DNA from: an uncultured Prevotellaceae bacterium
GTDB lineage: Bacteria; Bacteroidota; Bacteroidia; Bacteroidales; Bacteroidaceae
Direction: 5' to 3'
Length of the DNA stretch: 64,000 nucleotides
NCBI GenBank assembly: GCA_902776545.1
Contig: CACYQO010000004.1
Location: forward strand, 179,505-243,504
The number at the start of each line of letters is the position of its first letter. Position 1 is the first letter of the stretch. The position numbers and the translations under genes are program-made. The notes under the pieces were generated by a model. It had not been told where the DNA came from, made no database searches, and saw only the letters and a list, made by a program, of their open reading frames with translations. Positions 9,410 through 17,410 of this stretch are shown here, piece by piece.

Positions 9410-11522
9410 TGCCCTTCTCACGGATCAGTTCCAATTCGTTTTCGATCATCGACTCCTTCGATTCACCGCTCTCCATCAGATAACGGTGGAAACAGTCAGC
9501 GGCATCGTCGATATGTCCGCTGAACCAAAGGCAGAAACCGAAGTTCAGCAGATCGTCGGCAGCGGGTTTGTCGTCAGAAAACAGCTGATTGTACAGTTTC
9601 TCCGCCTGTTCATATTTGCCGTTGCTGGTGAGCGTCCAGGCCAGCACGCGGTTCACGTTCGCATCGTCTTCCGTCTCGTAGTTCAGACGGAACAACAACC
9701 GTTCTGCCTCATCATAGCGTTTCAGATTGGTCAGACAGACGGCCTTGTTCAGCAGATACGACTTCTTGTCGGGCTGGCGGGTCACGAGTTTGTCGTAGTT
9801 TTCCAATGCCTCCTGATAAGCACCCTCATTGAACAAGGCTCTTGCGTAGCCAGCCAACGCCCGTTCGCTGTCAGGCTGCAACGCCAACGCCTGAGCATAA
9901 TTCATCTTGGGCGCACGACCCAGATAGGCCGACATCATATAATAATGGTAGTCGCGACGGTGCTCGCCATAATTATCAAGCATCGCCTCCGCCTCAGAGC
10001 GTCTGTTCCTCTTCAGCAAGAAGGCTGTCACCTCGTTGAAAAAGACCTCGACATGAGTCTGGCTGAACGTGGTCTTCGACAGGATGAGATAGTCTTGATC
10101 CTCCGGATCGAAGATGTTTCTGAATGCATCGCGCTCCTTGAAGAGACGGAAGAAACGGTACAGGTCCTGCAGACTCATCCGACGGTAAAAGGCCGGTGTC
10201 ACCATCTCCTCAGCAACAAACTCATAGAACACGGCCTCTTTGCTCTCCATGAACTCCATGTATTGGGCGGGAATTCGGTTTACCACCTGCTCGAAAGCCA
10301 AGGCGAAAGAATATTTGTCGCTATTGCAGAAAGGTGCACCCGTGAGGACGGAATGTAGGAACCGGCTGTTCTTGAACTTTTCAGCGATTATAGACAAGTC
10401 GGGATGGTTGAAGTCAAAGGACACGAACCAGTTGGCCACTTCGTTGAAGAAGGGGAACCGCTTCATCTGCGAGAAACCGCCGAAATAGATATCAGATCCC
10501 TGTTTCTGCATGTTGACAATCTTCTGGAAGCTGGCCTCCACACGTTCGAGGTTCGCTTCGGCCTCATCAGGATGCAGGATCTCGTTGAGTTCATCCTCCG
10601 GTGTCTCTTCTATCCCGTCGCGCGTCAGACGGAAACCACCCGGACGGTTCATCAGGGTGGGCATGATCTCCTTTTGGATTGTGGCGTGGTCGCGCTCGGC
10701 ATCGATACAGTAGATCAGCTGCTTCTGCAACTCCACCAGCTCCTGACAACAGGCTTCATCCTCCAGCAGCTTCTCCACCAGTTCCTTCTGCTCCGGGTAG
10801 ATACTCTGCCCGATCCCTGTGTCAAGGGCGAAGGTCCAGCCAACGAGGGCTCGCTGGCGAACCGGCTCGTCGGTGGCTTTCTGATAGAGATGTACCAGCA
10901 GACGGAACTTCGTGATATCGAAACTGTTGATCGCCGCCAGCATCACGGCAGTGACAATCAGTTGCTGGTCACCTGTATCGACGGTAGGCGACAACAGCAT
11001 CTCTTCCATCGCTGAGGAGAAACCGTCTGTCCACATGCCTGAGGTGAGGATAAAGTCGAACAATTCGACCATCGAACGATAGTGTCTTGCATAGAGTTCC
11101 TTGCGCTTGGGCTCAGCCGTATGGGGCGCTTCGAGTTCGAGCATCGCCACCTCAGAGACAAACGACTCCAGTTCCTCGCGGATATTCTGCGGTGCCCAGT
11201 CGCGGGCCGCCATATGCGACCGATAGTAGAGCGACGACAGAAGGGGTGTGTGACGGATGTTGTAGGTGTTGGCGATATTGGCGTAGAGCACATACATTCG
11301 TTTCAGCAGCGTGTCGTAGAGATTGGGCAGCTGGGGGTCCTTGAATCCCCTGCGCCAATAATCGGCCATCAGTTGATAGTCAGACCTGATGGCGAAAAGA
11401 CGGTCGGCATTGACCTGATGAGGATAGATAGCGAGGAAATTGTCCATCGCCGAGATGGCTTCGCCGAGATTGCGCCTCAGCAGCTGGGTCAGTATGAGGT
11501 TAAGTGCTTCGTTATGTACCAT
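9369..11522 (-). CDS. TPR-repeat protein, function unknown
   Basis: A 717-residue soluble protein without signal peptide or membrane helix. The C-terminal third (about 545-690) has tetratricopeptide-like repeats (ALAGYARALFNEGAYQEALE; NRVLAWTLTSNGKYEQAEKL), which usually bind partner proteins. The N-terminal 500 residues are helical and unrecognised. It is probably transcribed with the lipoprotein gene upstream (11-base gap filled by a GTGAAA repeat). The family looks specific to Bacteroidales, but that is inference. Confidence 0.75.
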   Translation of the reverse strand: MVHNEALNLILTQLLRRNLGEAISAMDNFLAIYPHQVNADRLFAIRSDYQLMADYWRRGFKDPQLPNLYDTLLKRMYVLYANIANTYNIRHTPLLSSLYYRSHMAARDWAPQNIREELESFVSEVAMLELEAPHTAEPKRKELYARHYRSMVELFDFILTSGMWTDGFSSAMEEMLLSPTVDTGDQQLIVTAVMLAAINSFDITKFRLLVHLYQKATDEPVRQRALVGWTFALDTGIGQSIYPEQKELVEKLLEDEACCQELVELQKQLIYCIDAERDHATIQKEIMPTLMNRPGGFRLTRDGIEETPEDELNEILHPDEAEANLERVEASFQKIVNMQKQGSDIYFGGFSQMKRFPFFNEVANWFVSFDFNHPDLSIIAEKFKNSRFLHSVLTGAPFCNSDKYSFALAFEQVVNRIPAQYMEFMESKEAVFYEFVAEEMVTPAFYRRMSLQDLYRFFRLFKERDAFRNIFDPEDQDYLILSKTTFSQTHVEVFFNEVTAFLLKRNRRSEAEAMLDNYGEHRRDYHYYMMSAYLGRAPKMNYAQALALQPDSERALAGYARALFNEGAYQEALENYDKLVTRQPDKKSYLLNKAVCLTNLKRYDEAERLLFRLNYETEDDANVNRVLAWTLTSNGKYEQAEKLYNQLFSDDKPAADDLLNFGFCLWFSGHIDDAADCFHRYLMESGESKESMIENELELIREKGITEPEIQMMLYIL

Positions 11523-11562
11523 TTTTCACCCTTTCACTTTTTCACCTTTTCACCTTTAGAGA
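11521..11562 (-). repeat. GTGAAAAGG repeat between lipoprotein and TPR genes
   Basis: Four units in gene-sense orientation on the minus strand. They code the last residues (KGEKVKK) of the lipoprotein and its TGA stop (11534-11536). Confidence 0.85.
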
Positions 11563-12466
11563 GCCATTGCTTTGCTTTCGCCACATCCTGCTCGCGTGGC
11601 GCCTGAACATGCTCATAGGTCAATGTGTCAGGCAACTGGAGCAACGCCTGCTCCGACAGTTTGTAGTATTTCCTTATAATGTCGCTATAATGCTTGATGC
11701 CGAACTGATTCAGCGAGTCGCAGGCCATGTTGTAACCCTTAATCAGCACCTCGCGCTGGCGCTGACGGTTCGGATGGCTCATTACGACGCTGTCTTCAAC
11801 GATGACACCCATCTGCATGTCGAGCTGGCGCGTGTCGAGCAGCACGTGGTGTTTCAGCAGCAAGGCCTGCGTCACCTGAGGCTGTGTCATCAGCAGAGCG
11901 TCCATCTCATTGTTCTCCAGCATATCCAGCCTGACGTTCACGTCGTTCACCTGGATTCGGAACACGCGCTCCGTTTTCAGTTTCGCACTGTCTACAGCAA
12001 GGTCGCCCAACAGGTCTGTCACGGAATAGCGCGTCATTGCCAGCATGCGGTCGTCGAGATGCGACAGGTTCGTGATGCGCTGGTTACGGTTGCCGATGAG
12101 CAGCCAATAAGCGTTGGTCGAGGTCAGATAGTGTAGTTTCAGCTTCTCACCCTTCATCCGTTCTGCCCGCACGAGGTCTGAGACGGCCATCTCCACCCTA
12201 CCGCGCTGCAGGGCGGTGTCGCAGTCCATCTGGGCCGTAAAATACTTCAGACGGATATCCACGATGGTATCGAACATCTCACGTTCCTCGGCAACAAACA
12301 ACGGCAGGCAATCAAGCGTGGGCATCACGGCCACCTTCAAGGCCGCTGAGTCCTCACGCAACTCTCGCGTCCGCTTCTCCTGCTTCAGGCGTTTCGTCTC
12401 GTCATACGACTGTCCGCAGCCCACAATCAGCAGCGCAACCACCATTACTATCAATAATTTCTTCAT
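11534..12466 (-). CDS. Periplasmic substrate-binding-like lipoprotein
   Basis: The 310-residue protein starts at the ATG at 12466 with a lipoprotein signal (LLIVGCGQ, lipobox Cys at about 18). It continues with a fold like the NMT1/TauA type of ABC-transporter binding proteins: LKVAVMPTLDCLPLFVAEER near the start of the mature part, then LHYLTSTNAYWLLIGN. No permease or ATPase gene is next to it, so the ligand and partner are unknown. A longer reading from 12526 would run into its own promoter and is less likely. Its last residues and stop codon are made by the GTGAAAAGG repeat. Confidence 0.75.
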   Translation of the reverse strand: MKKLLIVMVVALLIVGCGQSYDETKRLKQEKRTRELREDSAALKVAVMPTLDCLPLFVAEEREMFDTIVDIRLKYFTAQMDCDTALQRGRVEMAVSDLVRAERMKGEKLKLHYLTSTNAYWLLIGNRNQRITNLSHLDDRMLAMTRYSVTDLLGDLAVDSAKLKTERVFRIQVNDVNVRLDMLENNEMDALLMTQPQVTQALLLKHHVLLDTRQLDMQMGVIVEDSVVMSHPNRQRQREVLIKGYNMACDSLNQFGIKHYSDIIRKYYKLSEQALLQLPDTLTYEHVQAPREQDVAKAKQWLSKGEKVKK

Positions 12467-12475
12467 AATCGCGTG

Positions 12476-12507
12476 CAAAGGTACGACATTTTTTTGCAAA
12501 TTCCAAA
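12476..12507 (-). promoter_or_regulatory. Promoter of the lipoprotein gene
   Basis: Minus-strand -7 TACCTTTG (12476-12483) and -33 TTTG (12504-12507), 20 bases apart. It overlaps the divergent radA promoter. Confidence 0.75.
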
Positions 12508-12523
12508 AAAAGTCGTAACTTTG
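12493..12523 (+). promoter_or_regulatory. Promoter of radA
   Basis: -33 TTTG (12493-12496) and -7 TAACTTTG (12516-12523), 19 bases apart. The radA ATG is 8 bases further on, so the leader is very short. Confidence 0.75.
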
Positions 12524-12531
12524 CAATCAAT

Positions 12532-13965
12532 ATGGCAAAAGACAAGATAGCATACGTATGCTCCAACTGCGGCCAAGAGTCGCCGAAGTGGATAGGAAAA
12601 TGTCCGGCTTGCGGACAGTGGAACACGTTTAAGGAGATCAAGGTATCTGCTTCCCCTCCTAAGTTAGGAGGGGTGTCCGCAGGACGGGGTGGTCTGAACA
12701 ACCGCTCCGCCCAATCGTCCGCCGCTGCCGTCGGTCGAGCCCTCAGGCTGAGCGAAATCTCGAGTCATGATGATCCGCGCATCGACTTGCACGATGAGGA
12801 ATTGAACCGTGTACTCGGTGGTGGCCTTGTACCGGGCTCGATCGTGCTCCTCGGCGGAGAACCGGGCATCGGCAAGTCTACCCTCTCGTTGCAGACGATG
12901 CTCCGTCTGCCGGAGAAACGTATCCTCTACGTCAGTGGTGAGGAGAGCGCCCACCAACTGAAGATGCGCGCCAATCGTCTGGGAGGCGACCGCTCGGCTT
13001 TGCCGCTTTGCTCTGCAAAGAACGACAACTTCCTCATCCTCTGCGAGAACTCCCTGGAGAACGTCTTCGAGCATATCAAGGACGTACAGCCGGAACTGGT
13101 AGTCATCGACTCCATCCAGACAATGATGACGGAGGATGTCGAATCATCGGCCGGTTCCATCGCACAAGTCCGCGAATGTGCCTCATCTCTGCTCCGATTT
13201 GCCAAGACCAGCGGTGTGCCCGTCATCCTCATCGGCCATATCACGAAAGAGGGAACGCTGGCAGGCCCGAAGATTCTCGAGCACATCGTCGACACGGTCA
13301 TCCAGTTCGAGGGCGACCAGCACTACATGTACCGCATCCTGCGCTCAATCAAAAACCGCTTCGGAAGCACGTCAGAATTAGGTATCTACGAGATGCAGCA
13401 GAACGGACTGCGACAGGTCTCCAATCCTTCAGAACTGCTGCTGACACAGGATCACGACGGACTTTCCGGCATCGCCATCTCCTCTGCCATCGAGGGCGTC
13501 AGGCCGTTCCTCGTCGAGACGCAGGCTCTGGTATCCACCGCTGCCTACGGCACACCCCAGCGTTCCGCCACCGGTTTTGACCAGCGACGACTGAACATGC
13601 TGCTGGCCGTACTCGAGAAGCGCGTCGGCTTCAAGCTGATGCAGAAGGATGTATTTATCAACATCGCTGGCGGCCTGCGCGTCACCGACCTCGCAATGGA
13701 CCTTTCTGTCATCGCCGCCGTCTTGTCAAGCAATGTTGATACTCCCATCGAGTCTGGCTGGTGTATGGCCGGCGAGGTGGGTCTCAGTGGCGAGGTGCGC
13801 CCCATCAACCGCATAGAACAAAGAATCGCCGAAGCCGAGAAGTTAGGCTTCAGCGATATGATCATTCCCAAATACAATCTTCAGGGCTTCGATGCGAAGA
13901 AGTTCCACATCCGCCTGCATCCCGTCCGCAAGGTCGAGGAAGCGCTCCGAGAACTATTTGGATAG
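12532..13965 (+). CDS. radA: DNA repair protein RadA (Sms)
   Basis: Branch-migration ATPase that helps process recombination intermediates. Domains: C4 zinc finger (CSNCGQESPKWIGKCPACGQ, about 10-30), RecA-like ATPase with Walker A GEPGIGKST (about 104-112), the RadA-specific KNRFG motif (SIKNRFGSTSELG), and a Lon-protease-like C-terminal domain. The length of 477 is slightly above the usual 450-460. The extra length sits between zinc finger and ATPase: about residues 39-55 read ASPPKLGGVSAGRGGL, coded by a palindromic repeat (12648-12695). The gene is 6 bases from convergent queC. Confidence 0.96.
   Translation: MAKDKIAYVCSNCGQESPKWIGKCPACGQWNTFKEIKVSASPPKLGGVSAGRGGLNNRSAQSSAAAVGRALRLSEISSHDDPRIDLHDEELNRVLGGGLVPGSIVLLGGEPGIGKSTLSLQTMLRLPEKRILYVSGEESAHQLKMRANRLGGDRSALPLCSAKNDNFLILCENSLENVFEHIKDVQPELVVIDSIQTMMTEDVESSAGSIAQVRECASSLLRFAKTSGVPVILIGHITKEGTLAGPKILEHIVDTVIQFEGDQHYMYRILRSIKNRFGSTSELGIYEMQQNGLRQVSNPSELLLTQDHDGLSGIAISSAIEGVRPFLVETQALVSTAAYGTPQRSATGFDQRRLNMLLAVLEKRVGFKLMQKDVFINIAGGLRVTDLAMDLSVIAAVLSSNVDTPIESGWCMAGEVGLSGEVRPINRIEQRIAEAEKLGFSDMIIPKYNLQGFDAKKFHIRLHPVRKVEEALRELFG
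12648..12695 (+). repeat. Palindromic repeat element inserted in frame in radA
   Basis: A perfect 21-base near-palindrome (CCCCTCCTAA / TTAGGAGGGG around a central G) is followed by TGTCCGCAGGACGGGGTGGT, which holds its own small inverted repeat (GTCC/GGAC). It codes PPKLGGVSAGRGGL without breaking the frame. Confidence 0.8.
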
Positions 13966-13971
13966 TTTTTG

Positions 13972-14628
13972 CTAAATTTCGTATTCTGTCGGATCATCGA
14001 TACCGGCTTCGAGTAGGGCTTCGTGGCGCTCGACACAGGTGCCGCACTTACCGCAATGACGCTCGCCGCCCTTGTAGCAGCTCCACGTTTCAGCATAGTC
14101 GATGCCGAGTTCCTTCCCCCGTCGGGCGATGTCGGCCTTCGTCCAATGGGTGAACGGCGACAGCAGCCCCACATTCACATACGTCCCCGCCCGTGCGGCC
14201 TCGTCGAAGGCATTCACGAACTGCGGCGTACAGTCGGGATAGATGGTATGGTCGCCTGCGTGGTTCGCCATCATCACATACTTCAGGTCGTTCGACTCCG
14301 CTATGCCGACGGCTATCGACAACATGATGCCGTTGCGGAAGGGCACCACCGTAGACTTCATGTTCTCGTCGGCATAGTGCCCCTCGGGAATCGCGTCGGC
14401 CCCTGCGAGCAACGAACTCTGGAAATACTGGCTCATAAACTCCAGCGGGATGACGATATGCCGGATGCCCAGCCGCTCACAGTGCAGACGGGCGAAGGGG
14501 ATCTCACGGGCATTATGGTTCGAACCATAGTCGAACGACACGGCCAGGGCAATGCGCTCCTGTTGGTCGTAAAGCAGTGTCACGGAATCCATGCCACCAC
14601 TCAGGATTATCACTGTATCTTTCTTCAT
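13972..14628 (-). CDS. queC: 7-cyano-7-deazaguanine synthase
   Basis: Converts 7-carboxy-7-deazaguanine and ammonia to preQ0 with ATP, in queuosine synthesis. The 218-residue protein has the PP-loop ATP motif SGGMDS (10-15), the nucleotide/substrate stretch [13 protein letters not shown], and the C-terminal zinc cysteines [15 protein letters not shown]. It stands alone, convergent to radA, with its own promoter. The other preQ0 genes are not in the window. Confidence 0.96.
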   Translation of the reverse strand: MKKDTVIILSGGMDSVTLLYDQQERIALAVSFDYGSNHNAREIPFARLHCERLGIRHIVIPLEFMSQYFQSSLLAGADAIPEGHYADENMKSTVVPFRNGIMLSIAVGIAESNDLKYVMMANHAGDHTIYPDCTPQFVNAFDEAARAGTYVNVGLLSPFTHWTKADIARRGKELGIDYAETWSCYKGGERHCGKCGTCVERHEALLEAGIDDPTEYEI

Positions 14629-14636
14629 TTCGGCTG

Positions 14637-14644
14637 CAAAGGTA
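14637..14644 (-). promoter_or_regulatory. -7 box of queC
   Basis: TACCTTTG on the minus strand, 9 bases before the queC ATG. A near-palindrome GCACGA/TCGTGC (14655-14667) lies just upstream. No clear -33 box was found. Confidence 0.55.
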
Positions 14645-14739
14645 GTGATAATCTGGCACGAATCGTGCGAATTAACACGAAAAAAGATAATAAATCAAAA
14701 AAAAACAAGTCATTCGTACCATTCGTGCCTTAAATTTAG

Positions 14740-14747
14740 TAACTTTG
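14740..14747 (+). promoter_or_regulatory. -7 box of pgk
   Basis: TAACTTTG, 53 bases before the pgk ATG. The upstream -33 position has only a poor match. Confidence 0.55.
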
Positions 14748-14800
14748 CACTCACGATTAAAACGAAATTTTTCACATTATTAATAATATTATTAAGCATT

Positions 14801-16072
14801 ATGACTATCAACGAATTCAATTTTGCCGGTAAGAAGGCAATCGTACGTGTAGACTTCAACGTACCCCTCGATGAGAATGGTAAGATCACTGATGACACCC
14901 GTATCCGCGGTGCCCTCCCCACCCTGAAGAAGATCCTTGCTGACGGTGGTGCCACCATCATCATGTCGCACATGGGTAAGCCCAAAGGAAAGGTGAACCC
15001 CAAACTGTCACTCGGTCAGATCCGCGAGGCTGTGGAGAAGGCTCTGGGCGTGCCCGTGGCATTCGCTCCCGACTGTGCCAAGGCTTCTGACGCTGCCAAA
15101 GCCCTGAAGATGGGTGAGGCCCTGCTGCTCGAGAACCTGCGCTACTATCCCGAGGAGGAAGGCAAGCCCGTGGGCATCGACAAGGCTGATCCCGCTTACG
15201 ACGAAGCTAAGAAGGCCATGAAGGCCAGCCAGAAGGAGTTCGCCAAGACACTGGCCAGCTATGCAGACTGCTACGTGATGGACGCCTTCGGTACCGCTCA
15301 CCGCAAGCACGCCTCTACCGCTGTCATCGCCGACTACTTCGATGCCGACAACAAGATGCTCGGTCTGCTGATGGAGAAGGAGGTTCAGGCTGTCGACAAC
15401 GTACTTTCGAACATCAAGCGCCCGTTCGTGGCCATCATGGGTGGTTCGAAGGTATCTTCTAAGATCGGTATCATCGAGAACCTGCTGGGCAAGGTAGACA
15501 AGCTCATCCTCTGCGGTGGTATGACCTACACCTTCGCTAAGGCTCACGACGGCGAGATCGGCCAGTCTATCGTTGAGCTCGACAAACTGGATGTGGCTCT
15601 GGGCGTTGAAGAACTTGCCAAGAAGAACGGTGTGGAGCTCGTGCTCGGTTCTGACTGCACAGCTACCGATGGTCTCGACTTCGGTACGATGACCGTGAAG
15701 GAGGGTGCCCAGATCATCACCTGCCCTGCCAACCAGATTCCTGCCAACTTGCAGGGTGTCGATGCAGGTCCTGAAAGCCAGAAGGCATTCAAGGAGGCCA
15801 TCAAGGGTGCCAAGACCATCCTCTGGAACGGTCCTGCCGGTGTGTTTGAGTGCGACAACTTCACCGCCGGATCACGTGCCATCGGTGATGCTATTGCCGA
15901 AGCTACGGCCGAGGGTGCCTTCTCGCTGATCGGCGGTGGCGACTCTGTGGCTTGTGTCAACAAGTTCGGTCTCGCCGACAAGGTGAGCTATATCTCTACC
16001 GGCGGTGGCGCCCTGCTCGAGGCTATCGAGGGTAAGGTGCTTCCTGGCGTAGCTGCTATCAAGGGTGAGTAA
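14801..16072 (+). CDS. pgk: Phosphoglycerate kinase
   Basis: Glycolytic enzyme that transfers phosphate from 1,3-bisphosphoglycerate to ADP. The 423 residues have [20 protein letters not shown] near the N-terminus, [19 protein letters not shown], the family's [12 protein letters not shown], and the C-terminal GGGDSVACV with STGGGALLE. The ATG at 14801 is chosen because it fits the family's start ([19 protein letters not shown]) and follows the promoter; the open frame upstream has no homology. Codon choice is strongly biased towards a few codons, as in highly expressed genes. The next gene's GTG overlaps its stop. Confidence 0.97.
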   Translation: MTINEFNFAGKKAIVRVDFNVPLDENGKITDDTRIRGALPTLKKILADGGATIIMSHMGKPKGKVNPKLSLGQIREAVEKALGVPVAFAPDCAKASDAAKALKMGEALLLENLRYYPEEEGKPVGIDKADPAYDEAKKAMKASQKEFAKTLASYADCYVMDAFGTAHRKHASTAVIADYFDADNKMLGLLMEKEVQAVDNVLSNIKRPFVAIMGGSKVSSKIGIIENLLGKVDKLILCGGMTYTFAKAHDGEIGQSIVELDKLDVALGVEELAKKNGVELVLGSDCTATDGLDFGTMTVKEGAQIITCPANQIPANLQGVDAGPESQKAFKEAIKGAKTILWNGPAGVFECDNFTAGSRAIGDAIAEATAEGAFSLIGGGDSVACVNKFGLADKVSYISTGGGALLEAIEGKVLPGVAAIKGE

Positions 16073-17300
16073 ACACATCACACTGATATTCATGTTCCTG
16101 CTGCCGGCATTGCTGCCAGCAGCAGGTTTTCATAAGATTTACGATCCGCAGGTGAAGTCGCTGCAGGTCGTGGTAAACCAGAATTGGCAGTCGCTGCCCG
16201 TAATGAAGCTCAACTCAGCCGACCGTCTGAACATCGGCTTCGACGAACTCTCTCACGACTTCCACCGCTACGTCTGCCACGTCGAGCGCTGCGAGGCCGA
16301 CTGGACGACGGCCACCGAGGTGTTCGAGAGCGACTGGCTCAACGGATTTAACGACCTGATTATCGACGACTATGAACGCTCCATCAACACGACCGTTCCC
16401 TACACCCACTACCACTTCTCGCTGCCCAACGACCAGTGCCGGCTGACGATGAGTGGCAACTACCGTCTGCACATCATGGAAGACGGCACTGACGAGGATG
16501 TGCTGACCGTAGAGTTCATGGTGACGGAACAGTCGATGCAGCTCGCCATGAGCGCCACCACCAATACTGACATCGACACCAACGAGAGCCACCAGCAGGT
16601 GACGATGGCGCTAAGCTTCATGAGCAAACGCATCACGCGCCCCGAGGAGCAGCTCCGCACGATAGTGATGCAGAACGGCCGCGAGGACAACTGTCGCCGC
16701 AACGTACGTCCCTCGTTTGTCAACCAGAACGGCGTGGAGTGGAGCCACACGCTCGACTACATCTTCGATGCAGGCAATGAGTACCGCAAGTACGAGATCC
16801 TCGATCCCAGCCACCCCACAATGGGCATCGACTACATCCGCTGGGACGGCGAAAACTACCAGGTATTCCCCTTCGTCAGCGAACCCCGCCCAAACTACCT
16901 CTACGACGAGGATGCCGACGGCGCCTTCATCATCCGCAACAGCGACAACATCCAGGTGGAGACCACCTGCGACTATGTGTGGGTAAACTACCGGCTGAAA
17001 TCTCAGCCTGGCCTCGACGGACGAATCATCATCGACGGCCGCTGGACAACGGAGACTCCCGACACGTACCGCCTGACCTACGACGAGGACGCGCAGATGT
17101 ACACCGCCGCCATCTTGCAGAAGCAGGGTTACTACTCGTATCAATATTTATTGGAAAACCCAGACGGCACACGTCGTCCGCTGCCCTCCGAGGGCAACTT
17201 CTACCCAACCGAGAACCGCTATCAGGCGCTGGTTTATTTCAGAGAGGTGGGTGGAAGAACCTGGCATTTGGCCGCTTACAGCCAAATCATCCTTGAATAA
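16065..17300 (+). CDS. DUF5103 protein, probable type IX secretion plug protein
   Basis: A 411-residue exported protein with signal peptide ([13 protein letters not shown]). The rest matches the DUF5103 pattern: [17 protein letters not shown] at the mature N-terminus and an immunoglobulin-like start; [25 protein letters not shown] and [16 protein letters not shown] follow. In Bacteroidota such proteins plug the SprA translocon of the type IX secretion system. The start is probably GTG 16065, inside the last codons of pgk; ATG 16092 is the alternative but would cut the signal peptide. It is likely co-transcribed with pgk. Confidence 0.85.
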   Translation: MSKHITLIFMFLLPALLPAAGFHKIYDPQVKSLQVVVNQNWQSLPVMKLNSADRLNIGFDELSHDFHRYVCHVERCEADWTTATEVFESDWLNGFNDLIIDDYERSINTTVPYTHYHFSLPNDQCRLTMSGNYRLHIMEDGTDEDVLTVEFMVTEQSMQLAMSATTNTDIDTNESHQQVTMALSFMSKRITRPEEQLRTIVMQNGREDNCRRNVRPSFVNQNGVEWSHTLDYIFDAGNEYRKYEILDPSHPTMGIDYIRWDGENYQVFPFVSEPRPNYLYDEDADGAFIIRNSDNIQVETTCDYVWVNYRLKSQPGLDGRIIIDGRWTTETPDTYRLTYDEDAQMYTAAILQKQGYYSYQYLLENPDGTRRPLPSEGNFYPTENRYQALVYFREVGGRTWHLAAYSQIILE

Positions 17301-17304
17301 TATA

Positions 17305-17409
17305 AACGACAACCAGAACAACTTAGACAACTCTTTTTCAGGCAGAGCTTCTGCCTGTGGCGACATGTTATCGCCCATAAATGTTGTCTTGGTTGTCCTG
17401 GTTGTCGTT
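17305..17409. terminator. Three-hairpin structure between two convergent genes
   Basis: A 27-base inverted repeat with three mismatches (17305-17331 with 17383-17409) encloses two smaller hairpins: CAGGCAGA/TCTGCCTG (17339-17346, 17350-17357) and GGCGA/TCGCC (17359-17363, 17371-17375). It fills the gap between the DUF5103 gene and the minus-strand regulator and probably ends transcription from both sides. Confidence 0.6.
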
Positions 17410-17410
17410 A

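Noticed and set aside
9348-10358. 336-residue open frame on the plus strand
   Set aside because: Fully antisense to the TPR protein gene, with low-complexity composition and no start signal.
14591-14800. Long N-terminal extension of phosphoglycerate kinase
   Set aside because: It would run through the queC start region and the pgk promoter; the family's start is at 14801.
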